64,000 nt of DNA from Lucinisca nassula (taxonomy: Eukaryota; Mollusca; Bivalvia; Lucinida; Lucinidae): the NCBI GenBank assembly GCA_963580285.1, contig OY757020.1, forward strand, positions 102,923,497 to 102,987,496. The letters run 5' to 3'. The notes under the pieces were generated by a model. It was not told the DNA's origin. It did not search any database and saw only the letters and a program-made list of their open reading frames with translations. Both the position numbers and the translations under genes were made by a program. Within the stretch, counting starts at the first letter, position 1; each line of letters begins with the position of its first letter. Shown in pieces: positions 52,727 to 62,691 of this stretch.

Positions 52727-52917
52727 TTTTCTTCTTCTTCTTCTTCTTCTTCTTCTTCTTCTTCTTCTTCTTCTTCTTCTTCTTCTTCTTCTGCTTCTTC
52801 TTCTTCTTCTTCTTCTTCTTCTTCTTCTTCTTCTTCTTCTTCTTCGTCTTCTTCTTCTTCTTCTTCGTCTTCTTCTTCTTCTTCTTCTTCTTCTTCTTCT
52901 TCTTCTTCTTCTTCTTC
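52727..52917. repeat. (TTC)n microsatellite, about 190 bp
   Basis: Nearly pure TTC with a few G interruptions. It abuts LINE relic 2 and gives long low-complexity frames in all six readings, none of them genes. Confidence 0.98.
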
Positions 52918-53133
52918 CATTTTTCGATAATTTTAGAAAGAATGGGCGGCACGGAAATAGATCTGTAATTTCTTTATATATCATCTTTCGATTCAGATTT
53001 ATAGACAGGATTAACTTTTGCATTTTCCATTCTGATTTATGATGATTGGCATACTTGTATATTATGGGACATTTTCAGAAGTCCTGGTCCAATGCAATCT
53101 AGCCCTGTAGCTTTAGAGACATACAAATAATAC

Positions 53134-53375
53134 TGACCCCGTCAAGCGATTTTGATACTTATCGCCTATTCGAGCAGCGAAGGTTCAGCGGCGAGCCTGC
53201 GCATCCGCGCAGTCTCGCCAGAACCTTCGCTGCTCGCTCATACAAGCAGTGAATCAAGAGGAACCTTCAGACAGAAAGCCATATCCCTGGCCCCTCTGAA
53301 TGGCTGCATGGGCATGCGCAGTTAAACTTTGTCATGACGGAATGCTCGAAGACACAAATTCGCTTGGCAGGGCTC
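53134..53375. mobile_element. MITE S in LINE 2
   Basis: Ends GACCCCGTCAAGCGATTTTG and CGCTTGGCAGGGCTC; ATAC at 53130-53133 and 53376-53379. Full inner hairpin. Confidence 0.8.
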
Positions 53376-53542
53376 ATACAGTTTTTTCTAACAAATGATT
53401 CACTTATTAATGTCGTGTCTCCCGGAACCTTTGAGTCAACGAACTCTTTAACTCTAAGAAAATCAAACACTGTATATGATTCTTTTGATCGCGTGGCGAC
53501 ATTCGTAAAAAAAAGCTGTTAAATATATTTACCACCTCTGAA

Positions 53543-53804
53543 ACACTGCAAAGGTCATTTTGGAGACGTTGCTTCCAATTTTGTGGGACTTTTACCCGAC
53601 ATTGGGATGAAATGACATCTCAAGCCCTGTCGCCCAATGAAACCAATAGGGTTTATAAGATGGACGGTCCGACTCACACCGCTTTGCCTGGGCAGGCTTA
53701 GATCCCATAAGCTGTTTACCAGTACTCGTGTGCGGTGGGTTTCAGCTCTGTGTGGAAGCATCATGCAGCCCATCTATTTCTTGAAGCCCCGATAGGCGGG
53801 GGCC
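53543..53804 (-). mobile_element. SINE A, minus, in LINE 2
   Basis: Duplication TATTTACCACCTCTGAA at 53526-53542 and 53805-53821 (17 bp, identical). The SINE tail is truncated (starts ACACTGCAAAGGTCATTTTG). Confidence 0.92.
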
Positions 53805-53969
53805 TATTTACCACCTCTGAATCATTGCTTATAAATTTGTCATTTGAATTCAAACCCAATATATTTTCTCTAGTACCTAACTTTCCTCCTGCTCCGAACT
53901 CTCGAAATAATGTCCAAATGGACCTAGGGTCATCTTTAACTGTATCTATTTTACCATATGCATTTCCTA

Positions 53970-55082
53970 CGGAACCCGGGAAGGGACATGATTTTTTTTT
54001 ACGTTTTGTGCACAAGATAATGTGCACAAGATACTATCTTGTGCGGACAAGATATTATCTTGTTCGTATCTTGTGCAGACAATATATTATCATGTTCGCA
54101 CAACATAGTATCTTGTGCGCACAAGATGCGGAAAAGATACTATCTTGTTCGTACAAGATATAATCTTGTGTGCGAAAGATATTATCTTGTGTGGACAACA
54201 TAATATCTTATTCGCACAACATATAATCTTGTGCGCACAAGATATTATCTTGTGCGAACAAGATATTATCTTGTCCGCACAAGATAATATCTGGCCCGCA
54301 CAACATAGATCTTGTGCGGACAAGATGTTATCTTGTTCGCACAACTTGATATCTTGTGCGCACAATTATCTTGTTCGCACAACTTAATATATTGTGCGAA
54401 CAACATAATATTTTGTGCACACAAGATATTATCTTGTTCGCACAACTTAATATGTTGTGCGTACAACATAATATTGTGCGGACAACATAATATCTTGTGC
54501 GCACAAGATATTATATTGTGCATCCAATATAATATCTTGTTCACACAAACTTCCCAAGATCTATGTTCTGCAAACAAGATAATATGTTGTGCGAAACAAG
54601 ACATCTTGTGCGCACAAGATATTAAGTTCGATATGATGTTTAACGTCCCCGTCAACACTATATAGGTCATTTTGGAGACGTTGCTCCCAATTTGTCGGAC
54701 TTTTACCCGACGTTGAGATGAAATGACATCTCAAGCCCTGTCGCCCAATGAAACCAGAAGGGTTTATAAGCATGCCTGGGCAGGCTTAGACCCTCTAAGC
54801 GGTTTACCAGTACTCGTGTGCGGTCGGATTTAGCTCTGCGTGGAAGCATAATGCAGCCCATTTATTTCTGCAAGCCCCCCCCCCCCCCCCCAGGGGCGGA
54901 TATTAAGTTGTGCAAACAATATATTATCTTGTGCGCACAAGATAATATGTTGTCCGCACAAGATAAATTATATGTCCGCGCAACATATTTTCTTGTGCGC
55001 ACTAGATAATATCTTGTTCGCACAACTTTATATCTTGTTCGCACAACATATAAAAAAAATTCATGTCCCTTCCCGGGTTCCG
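53970..55082. mobile_element. TA-flanked TIR element filled with palindromic satellite
   Basis: The TIRs are CGGAACCCGGGAAGGGACAT and ATGTCCCTTCCCGGGTTCCG, with TA just outside both (53968-53969, 55083-55084). The interior is about 45 degenerate units of 18-20 bp on the theme CTTGTGCGCACAAGATATTA. These are themselves palindromic, so both strands read alike. A SINE A (54629-54898) sits within. It interrupts the LINE 2 frame. Confidence 0.85.
54629..54898 (-). mobile_element. SINE A, minus, nested
   Basis: Duplication GATATTAAGTT at 54618-54628 and 54899-54909. The head side ends in a C run (54875-54890). Confidence 0.9.
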
Positions 55083-55370
55083 TAATTTCTTGCTTTGCTG
55101 TTTTAATCATTAAAGTTACTGTATTCCTTAAATTTTTATATTCCCACATTAGACCGTTAATTAATTAATTTGTTAACATCCCTAGATGCATGTTTGTGCC
55201 AAGAATCGTTAATGAAGCTCTTATAATTCTTGAAAAAAATGAAGAACACCAGGGTGAACGCTACGGATGTCACAAACATTGACGTCTTGACGAACAAACT
55301 GACAGATGGACAAACGGAAGGTATCTGGCCATGCTTAAAGCAATTAAATATTCTACACCATGCCATACAC

Positions 55371-56066
55371 TAGGGCAGGCTGCTGGCCTCGATAGCTCAG
55401 TTGGATGCACGTCTGACTGGTGATCAGGAAGATGCAGGTTCACATGCCTGCCGGGGTCGGCAACATTCTTTCGTAGAGATTAATCATGCAATCTTTTCTA
55501 CGATCATTCTTTACCTTCCACTGATTCAAGAAGGGCAGTTGTTAGCTTCTGGCGAAAGAATGTGCATTGTACTGGTTAACCGCTTACGTATAAGCTTGTT
55601 CAGGAAAAGTGTGGATAGGTAAACTGACAGGCGCAAAAATGACCTAAATAGTTTTGACTGGGCCGTTAAACTCCAATAAAAACAAAACTAGGGCAGGCTA
55701 ATCGGGGCTGAAAATATAATCGATAATCAGTGTTATCATTGTGATTGATAATCGATTAGTAATCACTGAATATTTGGCCATTATTTTACCTGTCTGGCGT
55801 TCTGTCTGAGCATATCTATTTGAAAGGACAGGCCTGAGGAAACAATGTAGACCCAGGGTCTGCACTGTTTGCCACTCATCCAGCTATTTTAGGCACAACG
55901 GTGGCTATATAGTGAATTGTACTTATCAAATAATCGATTACAAGCAAATTAGTAATGATTATCATTTTTGTGGAATTTATCAATCTCGATTAACCTATTT
56001 AGGATTAATCGATCTCGATCATCCGATTAATATATCTCGATTAACCGATTAATCGTATCAGCCTTA
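55371..56066. mobile_element. hAT-like MITE, carrying SINE B at its edge
   Basis: Ends TAGGGCAGGCTAATCGG and CGTATCAGCCTTA, with 8-bp CCATACAC on both sides (55363-55370, 56067-56074). Body of ATCGATTAGTAATC / GATTACAAGC palindromes with a piggyBac-like core inside. An 8-bp duplication and TAGGG ends fit hAT. Confidence 0.85.
55382..55686 (+). mobile_element. tRNA-headed SINE, family B, full length
   Basis: Head GCCTCGATAGCTCAGTTGGA and box B-like GCAGGTTCACATGCC; body ATTCAAGAAGGGCAGTTGTT; tail GTTAAACTCCAATAAAAAC. Duplication ACTAGGGCAGGCT (55369-55381, 55687-55699). It sits just inside the hAT-like MITE end. Confidence 0.92.
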
Positions 56067-56157
56067 CCATACACAGGCATCTTACTCGTAACCACTGGCC
56101 ACTTGGTCCCGACTGGGTCCCGGCAGCCTTTTTTGTTATTATTATTATTATTATTAT

Positions 56158-56367
56158 TACAGTAAAATTCCGCTATCAAGACCACCTAAAATTAAGACTA
56201 AATCTTCTTTTAGAAGCTTATTTAGTTGGTTGCAGTTATTCTTTCTTTGTATTTTCTGCATACACTGTCCTCTGGTCAGACCGCACCTTCGGGACTGTTC
56301 AAAAGTGGTCTTTAAGACCACTTTTGAACAGTTCCAAAGGTGGTCTTAATATAGGAATTTTACAGTA
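56158..56367. mobile_element. pogo-like MITE
   Basis: Ends TACAGTAAAATTCCGCTATC and GGAATTTTACAGTA, inserted at the end of an (ATT)n run (56134-56158). Central hairpin GTTCAAAAGTGGTCTTTAAG. Confidence 0.85.
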
Positions 56368-56489
56368 TTTGACAAGGGATTTTTCTTGGGACCGGGACTT
56401 TTGATTGACAACAAATTTGTTCGAAGTCCATATATATGCAGCCAAGGAAAAAATGGGTAGAAGTTTGCATGCGAAGTATTCATTACTAA

Positions 56490-57597
56490 TGCCTAGGTCA
56501 CATAGCCCGGCCGATGAGGTTTCGATGAGCGAGCGATGCGACTTTCGCCAAACACCGGCCGAAAATCCCGTGGTCATCGGCCGGCATTTGGGGCTTAAAA
56601 CCGCATCGGTGGGCAGCTCGGCGAAATTTAACTTCGGAGTTAAAATTCGACGGGCTCTCACCGAGCTCCTTCATCGCAGCCCCATCCTTACCACATCGGA
56701 ATACGCATCGGCCGGTGTACGGCTGAGTATTGGCCGGTGTCCCGTGCACCTGAGGCCACCAGAGGACAAGTTTTTGTAAACGGACACCGACCGAGTTTCG
56801 GTCGAGGTCCGACCGATGTGGGACCGAGCCTTGGAAAATATAGTTCCGGTGGGTGACCGATGTAAGGGACAGTGGCGGAAGCTCGGCCGGAACTCGGCCG
56901 GATATCACTGCTTGCATATAAACCGCTCGCTCCAGTCCGTGTACAACATTCAGCAACATTGTGTTTATTGGCCGGAAAGGGGTCTACGTAGGATCCACTC
57001 TCGCACCCACCAACGCATTTCGCTTCTGCCGGCCCTCTGTCGCTCCCTCTTGGCTTCTTCGAGTATTGCCGCCAGGACCAAGTTGTACTGAATCCTCGCC
57101 TGACCTATCTCGTGTTCTAACAACGCCAATCGAAGTCTTCTCGGTGCAGCCATAGTGATGAGCTGACCATGCCAGGCAGGTTGGACCTATATAGTGATGT
57201 AATAGCTGACCATCGCCTTCCGCCCCCCCCCCCACCCCCCGGAAAGTCCGAGTTACAACGGCCGAACACCGGCCGGGCACAGTTCAAAGACCGTTTACAA
57301 CCCGTCCGGTGATCGCACGGTGTCCTGTAACCTGCTCGAGTACCGACCGTATACCCCAAGATGTCCGATCGACCACCGGCCGGTAGTTGCTACCACATAG
57401 GCGCCGAAAAAATCTCCCCTGTTAAGACAGACTCCGTACAGTCATCGGCCGGTGTTTGGTCGTTCGCCTGTAGATTTCCGGACGGAGCCCGTTCACGTCA
57501 GCGAGCTATGCCTCCGATGAGGGGAACTTGGCGACACCCCAAAAATCTACCGTACTCCACCGATGCCGGACATCGGTCAGGATATGTGACCTAGGCT
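56490..57597 (-). mobile_element. PIF/Harbinger-like element, internally deleted
   Basis: TIRs TGCCTAGGTCACATAGCC and GGATATGTGACCTAGGCT, flanked by TAA (56487-56489, 57598-57600), the typical Harbinger target. It is GC-rich with many CCGGCCG motifs, unlike its surroundings. A transposase-like fragment lies at 56965-57153, but the DDE domain is missing. Confidence 0.8.
56965..57153 (-). pseudogene. Harbinger transposase-like N-terminal fragment
   Basis: 62 codons beginning MAAPRRLRLALLEHEIGQAR, with a basic helix (EEAKRERQRAGR) followed by RWWVREWILRRPLSGQ. The W-W-V-R-x-W-x-x-R-R pattern is typical of the start of Harbinger (HARBI1-type) transposases. A stop follows and the catalytic part is absent. 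Overlapping frames at 56498-56959 are probably not coding. Confidence 0.55.
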
Positions 57598-57629
57598 TAA
57601 AGGACAGTTTAAAGTTTGAGGAATGAATG

Positions 57630-58240
57630 AGCATATGATATCAAATTAAAGTAACGCTAGAACGCGGTCGATGGCACGACATCGTAAATATCCAGGCTTT
57701 CTCCACAGGGGCTAAGCACCAAATAACAACATATACACCCCTCCCCCCCCCCCCCCCACCACCCCACCCCCCAAAGTCCAGCCTCTAGGGTCATAGACAA
57801 AATGCCGTTCAATATACTTTACACATTTCATCACTCATTTGACATCAAAATCTATAAAATGGACTTTGTTATTGAATTTTATTGACATTTGACCTTTTGA
57901 TCTCTCCCCAGGGCCCCAGTCTGGTCTAAGGGTAAAAGAAATGCTAATATTATATTCTACTAATCATACAATTCGATTTGATATGCCTCTTGACAGTGTT
58001 CCGAAAAAAAACCTTATATTTTCACAATCCAGACCCCCACCCCCGCCACCCACCCACCCACACCCCATCCCAAAGTCAGACCCAGGGTCACAGCCGAAAT
58101 CCAGTTTAATTTTTTATACATATATCGTTACTCATTACTTCTGTGAAGTTTGGTATCAAAATCTGTAAAATTGACTTTGCAGTTGAATTTTATTGATATT
58201 TGACCTTTTGGTCCTTCCCCAGGGCCCCTGGGGCGGGGCG
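57630..58240. repeat. Two 299-bp tandem units
   Basis: CCCCAAAGTCCAGCC (57769) and CCCAAAGTCAGACCC (58069) start units that continue with GGGTCA, GAATTTTATTGACATTTGAC and CCCCAGGGCCCC. C runs precede each. Confidence 0.8.
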
Positions 58241-58456
58241 AAAAATAAATCTGCCCTTGCACACCCCACTCATGTAAGCAAAAGTTGCCATTCTTAGACA
58301 AGCCCCTATAATTCTCGAGAAAGTGACTCTTGCATTAGGGTGAATGTTAGGGTGGTCAGATGTGGATGCTTGCACTGAAGTTGCCATTCCTAATTGCACG
58401 TTTGTACTAAGCATTATAATTAAAGCTATAATGGACTCTTACATCAGTGTTAGGGT

Positions 58457-58848
58457 TAAGGCTGACACGATTAATCGTATAATCGATTAATCGATCGATA
58501 AATTCCACAAAAATGATTATCATTTCTGATTTGCCCTTAATCGATTACTTGATAGGTACAATTTACTACCCAAAGTTATGCCTAAAATAGCTGGATGGGT
58601 GGCAAACAGTGCAGACCCTGATGAGACGCCGCACTATGCGGCGTCTCATCTGGGTCTACACTGTTTGCTCAGGCCTGTCTGTTCAAATATACATATGGTA
58701 AAGTGCAACATATGGTAAGAGTCATGCTCAGACAGAAAGCCAGACAGGTAAAATAATGACAAAAACATTAGCGATTACTAATCGATTATCGATCGCAATG
58801 ACACGACTGATAATCGATTATCTTTTAAGCTCCGATTAGCCAGCCCTA
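58457..58848. mobile_element. hAT-like MITE, perfect 8-bp duplication
   Basis: Ends TAAGGCTGACACG and CCAGCCCTA; GTTAGGGT at 58449-58456 and 58849-58856. Inverted relative to 55371-56066. It carries a complete piggyBac-like core (58610-58672) at the same internal place. Confidence 0.9.
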
Positions 58849-59324
58849 GTTAGGGTGGTCGCAAATGTTGACGGCTTGACGAACGGACGGGAAACCAGAC
58901 TGCTTGTAGTGTCCTGTTTAAAGCAGGCGCGACAAAAATGGGCCTTACGCATGCATAGAAAATCTAAATGTGCTCATATAGCGTCTGTCGAGGCCTTAAC
59001 AGTTTGACATTGACCCGCTTAAGTGGAATGGGTACATCTTCAGGGGAGGCAACTCTTGCAAAAGTATTTTTCTCCCATGTCAATAGGGGTCAACTCTTAC
59101 AGGAAAGAATTTGCTCATAAGGAGCAAATGAACAAATTCTTTCCTTTAAGAGTTGACCCCTTTTTCCGTGGGATAGGGCTTATTGAAAAACGAACAGGAA
59201 GTCCCGAAAGTTGACTCCCTTCGAAAAAAAGGCGGAAAATGTGCTGAACTCCGTTCAGAAAATCTGAATCATCGATTTTTTCTCGTTTCTTCCTTTTAAT
59301 ACTCATTTAAGCCCAGACATCTCT

Positions 59325-59863
59325 ATGGGAAAGTTTTAGACCTCACCCTCAGCCGATTTCTCCAGCAAGTCGCATGCCTCTGCGACAGTCAGGAAAGACT
59401 GCGATTATTGATAGAAAATTACAAAACAAATGAGAGCACAGACCAAGTCCATTTGACGATGATTGTCGGGTAAATTAATAAATATTCAAAACCATGTAAC
59501 GCACTTTAAAAATAGATATGCAATTGCGACACATCTTATATTCGAATGGCTAGATAGAGGCTCACTAGGAACGGAGAGTCACTAGCGCGATATGCTGTCA
59601 ACAGTCGTCAAAAAGAATTATAACGATATCGGATGTGGTGTCACAGCTAATGATTTTCCATGGAGTGATCGTGCATATTAAACATAGACGCCCTTGTAAT
59701 GTACAAGAGCAGTAACCACTTCTACATATGGTTTAAAAGGGTGTGTCGAATCTGTCAGAATGTCTTAGTCTGTGAAAAAAAAATATAGTTTTTGCAATTT
59801 TCTCCAAATAATCACAGTCTTTCCTCATAAATCGGCGGAGGGTGAGGTCTAAAACTTTCCCAT
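59325..59863. mobile_element. TIR element ATGGGAAAGTTTTAGACC
   Basis: ATGGGAAAGTTTTAGACCTC, AGCCGATTT and AGGAAAGACTG are mirrored by CAGTCTTTCCT, AAATCGGCGG and GAGGTCTAAAACTTTCCCAT. The 400-bp centre is not recognised. Confidence 0.8.
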
Positions 59864-59869
59864 ATTGAT

Positions 59870-61395
59870 TGCACGACCCGTAGAAAAAGCGACCGACTGA
59901 AGTCGGTTGATTTCTAAGAGTGCCCTAAAATCACCATGTCATTCTGCCAGTCTGTCATTCTGTCAGTCTGTCAGTTTGTCTGTCCGTCCGTAACCCGTTT
60001 GTGAAAATTGGTGATAGTGACTTAACCGCTTGGAATATTTAAACAATTTTTGGCATACTGATAGATATCAATGAGATCTAACCAATGAACTTGGAAATAT
60101 TACATTCCATTTTGTATAGCCTCGCCGAGGCGAAAAATGTGAAAATTTTCGAACTGCTTCTCCTCGGTAACCGTTGGGCCGATTGAAGTCAAATTTCATA
60201 TGGAGCCTCTATGGGATGGGGGAAACCAAAATTTGCTAATGGGGTCCAGGTCACATGACCAAAATGGCCGCCAAGCCATATATGGTCTGTCTGTCTGTCC
60301 GTCCGTAACCCGTTTGTGAAAATTGGTGATAGTGACTTTACCGCTTGGAATATTTAAACAATTTTGGCATACTGATAGATATCAATGAGATCTAACCAAT
60401 GAACTTGCGAAATATTACACTCCATTTAGAATAGCCTCGTCGAGGCGAAAAATGTGAAAATTTTCGAACTGCTTCTCCTCGGAAACCGTTGGGCCGATTG
60501 AAGTCAAATTTCATATGGAGCCTCTATGGGATGGGGGAAACCAAAATTTGCTAATGGGTCCAGGTCACATGACCAAAATGGCCACCAAGCCATGTATGGT
60601 CTGTCTGTCTGTCCGTCCGTAACCCTAAAAGAAAATTGGTGATAGTGACTTAACCGCTGGGAATATTTAAACAATGTTTGGCATACTGATAGATATCAAT
60701 GAGATCTAACCAATGAACTTGCGAAATATTACATTCCATTTAGTATAGCCTCGCCGAGGCGAAAAATCCGTAACCCGTTTGTGAAAATTGGTGATAGTGA
60801 CTTAACCGCTTGGAATATTGAAACAATTTTTTTGCATACTGATAGATATCAATGAGATCTAACCAATGAACTTGTGAAATATTACATTCCATTTAGTATA
60901 GCCTCGCCGTGGCGAAAAATGTGAAAATTTTCGAACTGCTTCTCCTCGGAAACCGTTGGGCCGATTGAAGTCAAATATCATATGGAGCCTCTATGTGATG
61001 GGGGAAACCAAAATTTGCTAATGGGGTCCAGGTCACATGACCAAAATGGCCATATATGGTAAAAACCCTTCAAAAATAGTCTTCTCCAGAACCACTAGGC
61101 AGATTTCCACGAAACTTAATAAATAGCATCTGGGATGTAGGCCCATCATAAATTGCTAAAATGGTGGCCCTGGGTTGACCTTGACCTTCTTTGTGCCTAG
61201 GTCAAACTTTGACACATATGCTTTTGTATTGGAAAAGTGAGAATGCATTTTATCCTGCAAACGATTCAGAATACAATACTAAAGTATAAGATATATTTTT
61301 GCTCCTTACGATAAGGCGCATTTATTGGGGGAACCGTTTTAGGTCCAGGTCACATGACCAAAATGGCCGCCATTACCATATATGGTAACACCCAT
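59870..61395 (-). mobile_element. TGCACGACCC element, inverted copy, about 4 units
   Basis: It begins TGCACGACCCGTAGAAAAAG. Tandem units start at TCCGTAACCCGTTTGTG-like phrases near 59987, 60301, 60616 and 60767. The far TIR is lost after CCATATATGGTAACACCC. The copy at 3635-4729 has only two units. Confidence 0.82.
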
Positions 61396-61500
61396 GTATG
61401 GACTAAAATGAGTATTAAAAGCGATAAACGAAAAAAACGATGATTCAGATTTTCTGGTCGGAGTTTAGGTGTTGCAATTCCCCTTAAGAGATTTCCCAAT

Positions 61501-61754
61501 AGTTTGTTTGTCTGATTTGAGAATTAACGTTATATGTCATTTGGGAGGCATTGGGACTTTTACCAGAAATTGAAATGAAATGATATCTCAAGCCCTGTCA
61601 CCCAATGAAATCATATGTATGGACGGTCCGATTTGCACCACTTTGCATGGACAGGCTTAGACCCTCTAAGCGGTTTATCAGTACTCATGTACGGTCAGTC
61701 TCAGCTCTGTTGCAGTCAAATCTTTGTTTGTTTTTTCCAAGCCCCGTGGGCCGT
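61501..61754 (-). mobile_element. SINE A, minus, with deletions
   Basis: From GTTTGTTTGTCTGATTTGAG to AAGCCCCGTGGGCCG. The CACAAAATTGGAAGC region is shortened. Confidence 0.82.
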
Positions 61755-62084
61755 ATAAAATGGATTATAGTGGAGGTTTGATAGGACAGTTGGTAGGTTG
61801 ATTTTTGTACTGACGGTAATTTGAAAGACCCGCATGGAAGTATCCGATGCCAGAATGTCACCCCCAAATCTACTGATAGCAATACCGCTCTGAGTGTTTA
61901 GACATTCCCATAGTGCCAAATTATGTGCCTCAGCGAGGTTATTCAAATGTGGACCAGGCATTTTTTTTTCGATTTATTTGCTAGTTTTTGTCCGGATGTG
62001 CCAGTACACCAAAATTAATCAAAATATTTAAACGGTTTGAGTGTTATGGCCATTTTAAACTGTTAACATCTTTTACATCGTCGA
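61755..62084. other. Non-coding, nothing recognised
   Basis: Two overlapping minus frames (61685-61961) have no family resemblance. Confidence 0.35.
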
Positions 62085-62245
62085 ACATAAGCCCCCGCGG
62101 TGTAGTGGTTACGCTACTCGCCTTGTAAACCAGGGATCGCAGGATCGATACCGGGCTTCTCCAGACTTTCGGATGCGTCTTTAAACCGATGTCCCGCCTC
62201 CGTATGACCTTAGCTGTTGGTGGGACGTAAAAATCACTCACTCAC
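62085..62245 (+). mobile_element. SINE D
   Basis: Head GCCCCCGCGGTGTAGTGGTT, box B GGATCGATACC, tail TCACTCACTCAC. Duplication TTTACATCGTCGA (62072-62084, 62246-62258). Confidence 0.92.
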
Positions 62246-62259
62246 TTTACATCGTCGAG

Positions 62260-62400
62260 GTGATTGTCATCATCCCATAATGTTGAAAAAAATTCAAGGC
62301 GGTTTAATCGCTGTGACAATTTTCGCTAACTGACCCTGGATCTTCGGGCATACGGACAGCCTTTTGGACGGACGGACACACATGGTGATTAAGGACAGTC
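62260..62400 (+). repeat. Tail of a hairpin-headed array element
   Basis: TAACTGACCCTGG-like phrase, then GGACGGACGGACACACATGG. Only the end is left. Confidence 0.45.
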
Positions 62401-62521
62401 TTTGCCTTGCAAGGTGCTCGTCTCAATAGTAGCAGAACTTGACAAACCTAAAAGTGCCAGTCCATGACGGAAACACACCTATTTAATCTGACCCCCCCCC
62501 CCCCATAAACCCCACATTTAC

Positions 62522-62680
62522 ACAGACAACTAACCCTGCAGGCACATGACGTAGTTGCGTCACATCAACGTCGATACAACTTCATGACGTTTATGCAACG
62601 CCACATCTACGTCGGTGCAACGTCACTTCTACGTCGGTGTAAAGTGACGTTGCACCGACGTTGATTTGACGTTGCCCTAG
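62522..62680. mobile_element. AACGTC-palindrome MITE, diverged
   Basis: CCTGCAGGCACATGACGTAG and repeated TCACATCAACGTCG, ACGTCGGTGCAACGTCAC palindromes resemble 36934-37082. The right terminus is not preserved. Confidence 0.6.
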
Positions 62681-62691
62681 CGACTGATTTG

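Larger units (their letters stand above)
52918..55155 (-). pseudogene. LINE relic 2: N-terminal part of a reverse transcriptase
   Basis: Minus-strand blocks, 5' to 3': 55085-55155 (EYKNLRNTVTLMIKTAKQEI), 53822-53967 (GKIDTVKDDPRSIWTLFREF), 53380-53525 (VVNIFNSFF-like, then KVPGDTTLISESF) and 52918-53129 (KATGLDCIGPGLLK, then KVNPVYKSES and PILSKIIEK). The order matches the region before and into the first polymerase motifs of LINE ORF2. It is cut off at the (TTC)n tract and interrupted by three elements. Confidence 0.78.
59254..61458. mobile_element. Inverted-arm element nested in MITE F
   Basis: CAGAAAATCTGAATCATCGA and CCTTTTAATACTCATTTAAG at the left mirror ATGAGTATTAAAAGCG and GATGATTCAGATTTTCTG at the right. 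It encloses two further elements. Confidence 0.75.
59019..61489. mobile_element. MITE F enlarged by nested elements
   Basis: Left end AAGTGGAATGGGTACATC, inner hairpin AGGGGTCAACTCTTACAGG, right end GTTGCAATTCCCCTTAAG. The two halves are separated by 59254-61458. Confidence 0.65.

Noticed and set aside
52581..53042. Long poly-Leu, poly-Phe, poly-Ser, poly-Lys, poly-Arg and poly-Glu frames
   Set aside because: All six frames of a (TTC)n microsatellite are open. They are artefacts of the repeat.
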